Under the pieces are notes generated by a model that was given only the letters and a program-made list of their open reading frames with translations, made no database searches and was not told the origin of the DNA. From a virus, in the IMG/VR virus record IMGVR_UViG_3300020204_000283, positions 1-28,539 of that record: 28,539 bases of DNA; one strand, given 5' to 3'. The position numbers and the translations under genes were made by a program. This document shows, piece after piece, positions 20,315 through 28,014 of this stretch. Within the stretch, counting starts at the first letter, position 1. Each line of letters opens with the position of its first letter.

Positions 20315-21988
20315 ATGAAGAACTATAGACAGCTTATCAAAGAACTGCCTTCCAAGACGCTTATAATGTCTGTTGGAAGCTTTAACCCGCCTACTCTCCA
20401 AAGCGAGATGGCTTTCAAGCTAGTCGAGAAGCTAGTTGAGACTCATAATGCTGACCATGTCATATACGTGACAGAGGAAGCAAACAACCTCCCAGTAGAC
20501 AGAAAGATACACTTCCTTGATCTCATGTTCAATAAGTTAAACTTTCGTCCATTGTCAGAGGAGAAGCTAGTATCAGAGATCGGTAAGTTAAAGTCAAGGT
20601 ATAAGAACGTCATCGTAGTTACTTCAGAAGACAAGTCTAAGCTATACGAGTCAATGCAAGTGGTATCCACAGGATACCCTGACGTAGAAACACCTAAGCT
20701 CCGTTCAATGGTTACCAAAGGTGACTATCAAACATTTAAGAAAAACCTCCCGTCCTCAGTAAGAGACATCGATGCAAGACGCATGATGAACGAAATGAGA
20801 CAAGCTCAAGGGCTTGAGTTCATCAAGGAAGACGTTAAGTTCTCTGTAGACATGTTAAGAGACAAGTACTTTAAAGGTGAGATCTACCACATCGGTGACA
20901 TCGTTGAGTCTGCTGGACAACAATATGAAATCATGGACCGTGGATCAAACTACCTAGTGGTCGTCAATAACACAGGTGACTTATCACGTAAATGGGTAAA
21001 AGACGTGACTCTAGTCGAAGCATGCTGGAAAGGCTATAAAGCAAAAGGCCTCAAGAAAAAGGGCAACAAGATGGTGCCTAACTGTGTACCTGAGGAAGTC
21101 AAAGAAGACACAGACCCACAAGTATCCTATAAAGGATACACTACAAAGAACATGCATCACAGCGCTGACTTAGCTAAGACATTCAAGCTCGCTTCAGCAG
21201 ACGCTAAGGATCCAATAGCTATGCTTAATGCTATCAAGACTACAGACACATACTTAGAGCTACATAACGATAGAGGTGATAATCCTACACTCGACCAGCT
21301 CAAGACATGGAAACATGCACACATCAAAGCTAAAGAAGCCTTACAAAAGATCGGTCACTTTGATGCACACCAAGAACACTGGCTACAAAGCTCAGAAGCT
21401 CTAGACAAGATGTTGATACCTCATGCTTCGAAGTTAAGAGAAGAGTTAGACATCGGTAAGCATAGTAATCAAAACATCGAGCGTTCTGTAACCATGTTCC
21501 AAAACTTCATGAAGATGGGTAAAAAAGAACCTGGCTTCATCAAAGACCCTAAATCAGGCGACTTAGCTAAACCTATAGAGCCAAACGTTAGTCAACAGAT
21601 AGATGACTTAGAGCCAAATTGGCCAAGACATGTACAGACAAAAGTTGGTCATACGTTAGCTACGCGAGACCACCTTCGCAGACAAAAAGTGCAATACGCT
21701 ACAGAATCTACAAACATATTGGTAGGTGACATGATGGATGAGGACTTTGCTGTTAAGTTTTCTGAAAGTCATGGCGGAGAAGTAGGAGACGGTATAGGAG
21801 ATGAAGACATAACGAAAGTTAAGTCGATACCACCACACCTTGTACCTAAAAAAGAATTCGGTGATGTTTCTAAACAAAAGGGTAAAGGGTTCTCTGCATT
21901 GTTTAATGGCAAAGAGAACGTGGACTTTGACTTTCAAACATTTAAAAACTATAGGTTGCAAAGAGAACAAGGAAAAAAGAATAAATAG
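20315..21988 (+). CDS. Virion-associated multidomain protein with degenerate nucleotidylyltransferase domain
   Basis: This 557-residue protein starts M-K-N-Y-R-Q-L-I-K-E, which fits the capsid-targeting pattern. Residues 15-170 keep the nucleotidylyltransferase fold (S-V-G-S-F-N-P-P-T, then P-V-D-R-K-I-H-F-L), but the H-x-G-H site reads T-L-Q-S (27-30), so catalysis is probably lost. Residues 185-230 resemble a small beta-barrel (G-Q-Q-Y-E-I-M-D-R-G). Then comes L-V-E|A-C-W-K-G-Y-K (233-242) with K-K-K-G-N-K-M-V-P-N-C-V, a box I recall from many marine phage head-associated proteins; L-V-E|A fits a gp21 protease site. The remainder is charged, helical and unrecognised. A late promoter lies directly upstream. 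I infer an internal head protein cut into pieces. Confidence 0.65.
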   Translation: MKNYRQLIKELPSKTLIMSVGSFNPPTLQSEMAFKLVEKLVETHNADHVIYVTEEANNLPVDRKIHFLDLMFNKLNFRPLSEEKLVSEIGKLKSRYKNVIVVTSEDKSKLYESMQVVSTGYPDVETPKLRSMVTKGDYQTFKKNLPSSVRDIDARRMMNEMRQAQGLEFIKEDVKFSVDMLRDKYFKGEIYHIGDIVESAGQQYEIMDRGSNYLVVVNNTGDLSRKWVKDVTLVEACWKGYKAKGLKKKGNKMVPNCVPEEVKEDTDPQVSYKGYTTKNMHHSADLAKTFKLASADAKDPIAMLNAIKTTDTYLELHNDRGDNPTLDQLKTWKHAHIKAKEALQKIGHFDAHQEHWLQSSEALDKMLIPHASKLREELDIGKHSNQNIERSVTMFQNFMKMGKKEPGFIKDPKSGDLAKPIEPNVSQQIDDLEPNWPRHVQTKVGHTLATRDHLRRQKVQYATESTNILVGDMMDEDFAVKFSESHGGEVGDGIGDEDITKVKSIPPHLVPKKEFGDVSKQKGKGFSALFNGKENVDFDFQTFKNYRLQREQGKKNK

Positions 21989-21991
21989 AAA

Positions 21992-22444
21992 ATGGACAAA
22001 CTAATAGCATCTTTAAAAGTAATCCTTGGTAATACGTTCGTCATGTATTTCAAGACCCATTCATATCATTGGAACGTTGAAGGCATAAACTTCAGTCAGT
22101 ATCATGACTTCTTTGCCACGATCTATGAAGACTTATATGGTGCTGTAGACCCATTTGCAGAAGAGATTAGAAAGCTAGATACTTATGCTCCTATCAGCTT
22201 GATGGAGTTATATAACTATAAGACTATCACAGAAGACGCTACAAAACCAACAACTATCCATGAGATGTTAGTCAACTTGTTGATGGCAAACACAGAATTA
22301 TTATCTGCTTTGTCTGCAGCCTTTGATACAGCTACAGCTGAAAAACAACAAGGCCTTGCAAACTACATAGCAGATCGTATGGCCGCACATAAGAAACATG
22401 AATGGATGTTAACAGCATCACTTAAGAACATTGGAGGAGTGTAA
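21992..22444 (+). CDS. Dps-family ferritin-like protein
   Basis: This 150-residue protein has the Dps signature H-S-Y-H-W-N-V-E-G (23-31), F-S-Q-Y-H-D-F-F (34-41), then Y-E-D-L, and D-P-F-A-E-E-I-R (53-60). The ferroxidase ligands are all present: His26, His38, Asp53 and Glu57, matching His51, His63, Asp78 and Glu82 of E. coli Dps. Dps dodecamers oxidise and store iron and protect DNA from peroxide; many bind DNA through a Lys-rich N-terminal tail, which is very short here. It lies between two predicted internal head proteins and has no targeting leader. It could act in the infected cell or be enclosed with the DNA. The ribosome binding site is weak and the stop overlaps the next ATG. Confidence 0.9.
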   Translation: MDKLIASLKVILGNTFVMYFKTHSYHWNVEGINFSQYHDFFATIYEDLYGAVDPFAEEIRKLDTYAPISLMELYNYKTITEDATKPTTIHEMLVNLLMANTELLSALSAAFDTATAEKQQGLANYIADRMAAHKKHEWMLTASLKNIGGV

Positions 22445-25400
22445 TGAAGACGCTAAAAGAGTTTAACTTACAGATAAACGAAGTATTAAGAGCATCTGAT
22501 CCCATTGATAAATGGATCTCAGACTTCGTACACTCTAAGAATGCTAAGTTTGCTGGTAAGACTACTAAAGAACGCATCGAGATGGCAAAAGGTGCATACT
22601 ATGGTGCACAAAAACATAGGATGACTAGAATGGAATCGGTAGCAGTATCGCAAAATAGTGCAGCTAAAGTAGATATGAGAGAAGCCGCGCGTGAACATTT
22701 AGTACATGTTAACGATGGTTCTAAGTATGACGAAGAGCCTCATGAAAAAGATGTAGAGCATATCATGGCTGGTGTTAAACAACATGGTGGTGAACACGCT
22801 GGTGCATCTGACAAAGGTGTATTCTTTAAGTTCAAATCAAAAGAACATGCTGATGCATTTAAAGCTCATGCCAATAAATGTCCTAATAAATCATGCGACG
22901 CAGAGCATGTTACAGAAGGATATGAGAATGACATGGCTGATAAGAAAAAGGTATTGAACCCTCCAATTCCACTAACACAAAAGAAAAAGGCTGTTAAAGA
23001 CTTCCTCAAGAAAGAGGAAGCAGAACTAGACGAAGGTAAAGTATACGACCCTATCACTAAGAAGATGGTAGCTAGTAAACCTATCAAAGTTCAAGCTGGT
23101 GGAGGTGCTACAAGAAACGGTGTTCCTGTAGAGACTGGTCCATCTAAATACAAGAGTAAGCTGCCTATGAGTAAAGCTGCTGCAGTATTAGCTGCAGAAG
23201 AGATAGGAATAGATGAAGGCGATAACGGTTTAGCAGCAAAAGCTAAGAAGTCTGGTGTATCCTTATCTACACTCAAGACAGTATACAAGAGAGGCGTAGC
23301 CGCATGGAACTCCGGTCATCGTCCAGGTACAACGCCTGCACAATGGGGTATGGCACGCGTTAACTCATACATCACAAAGGGTAAAGGTACATATCACGGA
23401 GCCGATAAAGACCTACGTGAAGACGCACGTCTTGATAAGAAAGAATACCATAAAGGTATGAGTGCTGCTACCGCAAAAGCTCGTGTAGCACATTGGAAAA
23501 AAGCAGATAAGATGTCTGACAGCAATCCAAAGGCATATAAGCCAGCACCTGGTGACAAGACTGCAAAGACTACACCAAGCGTACATACTAAGAAGTACCA
23601 TGCTATGTACGGAGAAGCTAAAGAAGGTAAAAATAAGTGGCACATCTATGATACTAAGACAAGAGAAGTTCATAGTACATATAATAATAAGAATGTAGCC
23701 ATACGTAAGTATGAAGAACTAAACGATAAGCATAAGGGTTATGATAGTCCAGGTGGTTTAGTACACTCTAAATATGGTCTTAGACAAGAGCTACAGAAAG
23801 AAGAGACAGAGATCAATGAGATATCTAAATATACATTAGCTAGATATATCGATAAGGCTGCACAAGACGTACATGATAAAGCTTTAGCTGCTGGTTCACA
23901 TCATGGCGGTAAGAGCTATAAAGAATTCATGAAGAACTATACTAAGTCTGGTAAAAGACAAGCTGGTATCACTAGAGCTGCAGTTAAGCTTGCTACACAA
24001 AAAGAAGAGGTACAAGTAGACGAAGCTATCGCTAAGAAGTTGCCAGTACAGCATGCAGTGAATGCTGTAACTAAGACATTAGGTTCACAAGCTGCTACAA
24101 GGTTCTTAGGTCATCTAAAACCTGGTACAGATAAACATACATCATGGGATAAAGTAAACGATGCTTTGATGAAGCAAGGTGTACAAACACATCACATCGC
24201 TTCTATAGCACAAAAGACTTCTCATGAAAACATGAATGAATCAAGAGGTCATAAAGTATTAGCAACGTTCTTTAAGAACAGAGAAGTTGCACAAAGAGCT
24301 TTTACTGGCCAAAATCAACCTAAAGCTGCTGAACCAAAAGAAACTGATAAAAATAAGTTGCCTATGAGTAAAGCTGCAGCAGTATTAGCAGCAGAAGATC
24401 AATACACTTCAGAGTATAAGATCAAGTATTATGTAGACCCGATTACTGGTGAGAACAAACAAAGAAAGATTAGGCCTCACCGTGTCAACTTTAAAAACAG
24501 TAAGATGCATGGAGAACCAGTACAACAAGATGCACAAGCAGATTACGGCATGAAAGAAGGATATGTAGCAGAAGGTGGTTTCGATAACTATCATGAGATA
24601 GCTAAGGAACTTGTTAAACGTCATGGTAAGAACGTTGATTCTGGTCATATCAATGACATAGCTGGCGAGAGAGATACTCACAGAGGTCTTGATCATTCCG
24701 AAGTCATGCATCATGTTAACAAGATACTAAACAAAGAAGTTAAAGAAGGTGATGAGTATGATGAAGTATGGAAAGAATACAAAGGAAAAACATTTAAAAA
24801 GGAAAGTCGTATGATTAATTTTAAAGACTACTTAAAAGAAGCTTTATCAGCTAAACAAAAGAAGATCGCTGCTATCGCTGGCGATAAAGATAAGATCGAT
24901 GCTGATGATCTAGCTGCTTTAAGAGCTGGTAAGAAGCCTGTAGAAGAAGCTAAGAAGTGCATGGACGAAGATGACATGGACGAATCAGGTCTTCGTATGG
25001 CTGCACACGCGGCTCATAAAGCTGGTAAGAAAGAGTTTGAGTTTCAAGGCAAGACTTATCCAGTTAAAGTACAAAAAGAAGGCGTGTTAAAGCCTGAACT
25101 TGAAAAAGGTTTCCCTGCACGTGGTGTAAAGACTGGTGCTTCTGCCCCAAAAGGTACAACATACATGCCTAAGAAAAATGTTAAAGAAGAAGTAGAACAG
25201 ATCGACGAGTTATCTAAGAAGACACTAGGTTCTTATGCGCATAAAGCTGTCGATGACACGCAAGATAAAGTTCATGATGCTTATGATTCAGGAACACCAA
25301 CAAGACATGAACTTGAGGTGCAAGGTGGAAAAAATAATGATGGAAAATACGGATATAAACCTCTTCAAAATAGATTAACTGGTGTAGCAAGAGCTGCAAA

Positions 25401-26067
25401 AAGATTAGGTGATAAAGAAATTTCTAAGCGCACTGAAAAATCAGTAGCTCACCATCTTAAACAAAGATATCATTATGATAATATGGATGATAGAAAGGCA
25501 GCCAATTCTGATAATGCTGCACGTCATCAATATTATCGCGCAAAAGATCATATTGAAAAAGCTTCAGGAGTTAAAGAAGAAGTAGAGTTAGACGAAGGTC
25601 GCATGAAAGAACTTGCAATGGATCTTAAAGATATGAGCCATGACGAGTTTCATAAACATTATGGTAAGCCTAAATCATACTATGATCCATTAAACTTCAA
25701 GAAGCCAGTACAAAAAGGCCATGAAATGGATCGTGCTAAAGCTTTAGCTCAACGTGGTATCCAATCTTTATCTAAAGAAGAAGTAGAACAAGAAATGTCA
25801 CCATACCTAAAAGCAACACTTGCAGTTATGGATGAATCAAAGTACGACGATTATAAAGATGCATTAAGATCTAAGAAAGCTACTCAATCTGCATATGATA
25901 AAGACTTTAAGCCAGACACAACTCATCCACATATTCAAGTGGTTAAGGGTACACAGTATGGCGGAGAGAACCAAAAAGATGATGACTATGATGAGAAGCC
26001 TGATGAACCAAAAGAGAAGCGCGGACGTGGCAGACCAGCGGGATCTAAGTCAGGTGCTAGAGTATAA
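22444..26067 (+). CDS. Giant internal-head polyprotein (1207 aa)
   Basis: This is a very charged, Lys/Glu/His-rich mosaic. It starts M-K-T-L-K-E-F-N-L-Q-I-N-E, a divergent targeting leader. Modules in order: D-P-I-D-K-W-I-S-D-F-V-H-S (about 19-31); a DUF5824-like helical part (262-325, with K-R-G-V-A-A-W-N-S-G-H-R-P-G); K-A-R-V-A-H-W-K-K (about 345-353) through K-A-Y-K-P-A-P-G-D; two related helical repeats starting I-N-E-I-S-K-Y-T-L (about 456) and I-D-E-L-S-K-K-T-L (about 919); and a second leader M-I-N-F-K-D-Y-L-K-E-A at 790-800. Sites of the T4 gp21 type occur at L-D-E|G (195-198), I-D-E|G (256-259), L-K-E|A (797-800) and L-D-E|G (1049-1052), with looser ones between. I infer that it is cut into several head peptides. 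Family names are from memory. Confidence 0.7.
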   Translation: MKTLKEFNLQINEVLRASDPIDKWISDFVHSKNAKFAGKTTKERIEMAKGAYYGAQKHRMTRMESVAVSQNSAAKVDMREAAREHLVHVNDGSKYDEEPHEKDVEHIMAGVKQHGGEHAGASDKGVFFKFKSKEHADAFKAHANKCPNKSCDAEHVTEGYENDMADKKKVLNPPIPLTQKKKAVKDFLKKEEAELDEGKVYDPITKKMVASKPIKVQAGGGATRNGVPVETGPSKYKSKLPMSKAAAVLAAEEIGIDEGDNGLAAKAKKSGVSLSTLKTVYKRGVAAWNSGHRPGTTPAQWGMARVNSYITKGKGTYHGADKDLREDARLDKKEYHKGMSAATAKARVAHWKKADKMSDSNPKAYKPAPGDKTAKTTPSVHTKKYHAMYGEAKEGKNKWHIYDTKTREVHSTYNNKNVAIRKYEELNDKHKGYDSPGGLVHSKYGLRQELQKEETEINEISKYTLARYIDKAAQDVHDKALAAGSHHGGKSYKEFMKNYTKSGKRQAGITRAAVKLATQKEEVQVDEAIAKKLPVQHAVNAVTKTLGSQAATRFLGHLKPGTDKHTSWDKVNDALMKQGVQTHHIASIAQKTSHENMNESRGHKVLATFFKNREVAQRAFTGQNQPKAAEPKETDKNKLPMSKAAAVLAAEDQYTSEYKIKYYVDPITGENKQRKIRPHRVNFKNSKMHGEPVQQDAQADYGMKEGYVAEGGFDNYHEIAKELVKRHGKNVDSGHINDIAGERDTHRGLDHSEVMHHVNKILNKEVKEGDEYDEVWKEYKGKTFKKESRMINFKDYLKEALSAKQKKIAAIAGDKDKIDADDLAALRAGKKPVEEAKKCMDEDDMDESGLRMAAHAAHKAGKKEFEFQGKTYPVKVQKEGVLKPELEKGFPARGVKTGASAPKGTTYMPKKNVKEEVEQIDELSKKTLGSYAHKAVDDTQDKVHDAYDSGTPTRHELEVQGGKNNDGKYGYKPLQNRLTGVARAAKRLGDKEISKRTEKSVAHHLKQRYHYDNMDDRKAANSDNAARHQYYRAKDHIEKASGVKEEVELDEGRMKELAMDLKDMSHDEFHKHYGKPKSYYDPLNFKKPVQKGHEMDRAKALAQRGIQSLSKEEVEQEMSPYLKATLAVMDESKYDDYKDALRSKKATQSAYDKDFKPDTTHPHIQVVKGTQYGGENQKDDDYDEKPDEPKEKRGRGRPAGSKSGARV
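23158..23199 (+). repeat. In-frame repeat, copy 1 (KLPMSKAAAVLAAE)
   Basis: This 42-base segment encodes the same 14 residues as 24355-24396. The two differ at a few silent positions (ctg/ttg, gct/gca), so the repeat is kept at protein level. Here it precedes the I-D-E|G site. Confidence 0.85.
24355..24396 (+). repeat. In-frame repeat, copy 2 (KLPMSKAAAVLAAE)
   Basis: Second copy of the 14-residue segment of 23158-23199. It is followed by D-Q-Y-T-S-E instead of a clean cleavage site. Silent differences from copy 1 show that it is not a recent exact duplication. Confidence 0.85.
24799..24813 (+). promoter_or_regulatory. Internal ribosome binding site and start in the polyprotein
   Basis: AAGGAAAG lies about five bases before an in-frame ATG at 24811. 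That ATG begins M-I-N-F-K-D-Y-L-K-E-A, a near-perfect copy of the leaders that begin separate genes at 17023, 17637, 18808 and 19092. Internal initiation would make a 418-residue C-terminal protein with its own leader. Confidence 0.55.
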
Positions 26068-26071
26068 ATAA
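26063..26071 (+). promoter_or_regulatory. T4-type late promoter
   Basis: TATAAATAA is an exact late box that contains the TAA stop of the polyprotein gene. The transcript would start near 26076 and carry AAGGAG (26084-26089) ahead of ATG 26097, the best late promoter and ribosome site pair in the window. Confidence 0.85.
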
Positions 26072-26096
26072 CTAATTACATTTAAGGAGTAATAAA

Positions 26097-27023
26097 ATGG
26101 CTTTATGGGGAAAATCAGATACTTTAGCGGCATCGCCAAAGTATGTAACTAGAAAGGCGGTGTTCGATGCGCAGAGCAAAGTTAGTTCAGCAAATGACAC
26201 TATCGATCTATCAAGTGCAAATACAAATTTTTCAACAGGTGATGGCGTTGTTTACACTGGTGCTAGCGGCATTGGTTTAACACAAGACACATCATACTAT
26301 GTGATGAGACAAACAGATAACACAATTAAGTTAGCAACTACAGAAGCTGGCGCTAAAGCTGGTGCAACTGGTATTAACCTAACAGCTGGTGCAACAGGTG
26401 CTATTGGTTTCTTACAACGTAATGCTGAAGGTAATGAATCTACTGCAGCAGGTAACGGCGACCATATCAACAACGGAAGCGACCTCTACTTCATCGATGC
26501 TGACGAAGCTCAACAAGCAGAGAACAAAGCTCGCGGATTAACAGGTCCTGGTTGGTGGTTATATCGTTCATGGACAAATGCAGACGGTTCAGTACAACAT
26601 AGAGCAGAATGCTTGATCGCTATGGGCGCATACTCAGGTGCTACAGGTGTTGGTACATACCAAGCTCAAACTGGTGATGCTTCAGATGATTCAGTTTTAG
26701 TAGATGCTACAGTATCTATTACTACACAACCATCTAATGTTTCTGTAACTGCTCCAGCTACAGCTTCATTCTCAATAGTTGCTGCAATTGCTGGCGCTGG
26801 TTCATTGACATATCAATGGCAAATCCAACAATCAGGTGTTGGTGCATTTGCTGACGTAACTACTGGTTCAGGTGGCACAACTGCTACATATACAACTGCT
26901 GCAACTGCAGTAGCTGCAGGAGCTGGTGCTACAAACGGTGATAAGTTCCGTTGTATCGTTGGTGCTTCAACAGGTAATACAGACGTTACATCTAATGCTG
27001 TAACATTAACAGTAACAGCTTAA
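26097..27023 (+). CDS. Virion structural protein with C-terminal Ig-like domain
   Basis: This 308-residue protein is poor in charge and rich in Gly, Ala, Thr and Ser, as phage surface proteins are. Residues 1-12 (M-A-L-W-G-K-S-D-T-L-A-A) are an opening I recall from marine T4-like virion proteins. Residues 30-110 hold repetitive Thr/Gly beta segments. The last hundred residues (about 206-307) form an Ig-like domain: I-T-T-Q-P-S-N-V-S-V, then L-T-Y-Q-W-Q-I-Q-Q-S and D-K-F-R-C-I-V-G-A with the core Trp and Cys. Such domains decorate phage capsids and may bind carbohydrates. It has its own late promoter and a strong terminator, so it is probably made in large amounts. It may be a head decoration protein. 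Confidence 0.8.
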   Translation: MALWGKSDTLAASPKYVTRKAVFDAQSKVSSANDTIDLSSANTNFSTGDGVVYTGASGIGLTQDTSYYVMRQTDNTIKLATTEAGAKAGATGINLTAGATGAIGFLQRNAEGNESTAAGNGDHINNGSDLYFIDADEAQQAENKARGLTGPGWWLYRSWTNADGSVQHRAECLIAMGAYSGATGVGTYQAQTGDASDDSVLVDATVSITTQPSNVSVTAPATASFSIVAAIAGAGSLTYQWQIQQSGVGAFADVTTGSGGTTATYTTAATAVAAGAGATNGDKFRCIVGASTGNTDVTSNAVTLTVTA

Positions 27024-27030
27024 TAGAGTA

Positions 27031-27054
27031 GGGGAGGAAACTCCCCCCTCTTTT
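27031..27054 (+). terminator. Rho-independent terminator after the Ig-domain gene
   Basis: GGGGAG (27031-27036), GAAA tetraloop and CTCCCC (27041-27046) form a perfect 6-bp stem followed by cctctttt. It lies seven bases after the stop codon and just before the next ATG at 27058. Confidence 0.85.
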
Positions 27055-27057
27055 AAT

Positions 27058-27435
27058 ATGAACCAAGTGTTGACAGAAGATAATTTTTTACAGTATGCTA
27101 TGCATCATTATGACAATAGCCAATGTTATTCGTTGGAAGAGTTTAATGATGACTTAAAGAGGTTTTTATATCTTAAGAAGTTGTTTAGTAGATATAAACA
27201 TGAGTGTGATTTAAAAGAGAACTTAATACTAAATCATCTCATAGTAATCTATAACATATTTGGAGATAGTTCTACTAATATGTTGTTCTTTAAGATAGAG
27301 GAAGAGTATTGGGACACATTAGTAACTTTCTTGGTATTCCTTAACAGGATGCCTGAAGATATACCTCAATACGGAATAAAATTATCAGAGATTAAACTTG
27401 ACGATCATATTATACAAACGCTTAGGAAGATTTAA
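27058..27435 (+). CDS. Conserved T4-like phage protein (125 aa)
   Basis: This 125-residue helical protein reads N-F-L-Q-Y-A-M-H-H-Y-D-N near 9-20, E-F-N-D-D-L-K-R-F-L-Y near 28-38, and L-I-L-N-H-L-I-V-I-Y-N-I-F-G near 56-69. I recall this family from cyanophages and marine T4-like phages as a conserved protein of unknown function. No ribosome binding site is visible: the ATG follows the T-run of the terminator by only a few bases. Either read-through transcripts or a non-standard start are needed. The stop overlaps the ATG of the next gene. Confidence 0.75.
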   Translation: MNQVLTEDNFLQYAMHHYDNSQCYSLEEFNDDLKRFLYLKKLFSRYKHECDLKENLILNHLIVIYNIFGDSSTNMLFFKIEEEYWDTLVTFLVFLNRMPEDIPQYGIKLSEIKLDDHIIQTLRKI

Positions 27436-28013
27436 TGTCGCAAGTAATAGATAACATAATAGCTTACAAAGTACTCACCATGTTGGTTAAACCCTTCAGG
27501 GAGACTGATGCCTATAGATTGGGCATCATCGATGCAAAAGGAAAAAATCTCATAAAGCCTTCTGTTCTTTCCTCACAGGAAGAAAAGAACTCTTACACGT
27601 TCCTACATCGATTAGTCTTTAACATGAAAAAGATAATCAACAAACTGCCGGGTGGAGAAAGTAAATTAAAGAGTCTAGCTGCGGCTTTCTTTTTAATCAA
27701 AGAATACTATGAAAATAATACTCGTTCTACATCGATGATGGAGGAAAAGTATAATAAACTAATAGAGTCTAATGCGATACTAGCAGAAGAAACTATTATC
27801 ATAGAGAAGTACATGAAAGACATAGATGAAGATGGTGGTGCGGGTGGTGTTTCTGGAGGAGGTGGAGCTAGCGCTGCTCCAGTTGCAAACGTAACAGGCT
27901 CGATGGTATCTACAGACATCCCATTACCTAAAAAGAAAGATTTAGAAAAATACAAGAAGACGAATCAAGCTGGTGTTGTAGCTATGACTCGTCGTAACAA
28001 TAAGGTGTTATAA
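27435..28013 (+). CDS. Conserved T4-like phage protein (192 aa)
   Basis: The ATG overlaps the preceding TAA by one base. Residues 1-125 are conserved-looking: D-N-I-I-A-Y-K-V-L-T-M-L-V-K-P-F, G-I-I-D-A-K-G-K, H-R-L-V-F-N-M-K-K-I-I-N-K-L-P-G-G-E-S-K-L. I recall this as a common protein of marine T4-like phages, without known function. Residues 132-155 are a Gly/Ala-rich linker, and the end is basic (K-K-K-D-L-E-K-Y-K-K, T-R-R-N-N-K). The location among late genes suggests a virion or assembly role. I see no motif for a definite activity. Confidence 0.75.
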   Translation: MSQVIDNIIAYKVLTMLVKPFRETDAYRLGIIDAKGKNLIKPSVLSSQEEKNSYTFLHRLVFNMKKIINKLPGGESKLKSLAAAFFLIKEYYENNTRSTSMMEEKYNKLIESNAILAEETIIIEKYMKDIDEDGGAGGVSGGGGASAAPVANVTGSMVSTDIPLPKKKDLEKYKKTNQAGVVAMTRRNNKVL

Positions 28014-28014
28014 T

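Noticed and set aside
21980-21987. AATAAATA as a late promoter before the Dps gene
   Set aside because: It has a mismatch at the first base, lies in the end of the previous gene, and is only four bases before the ATG.
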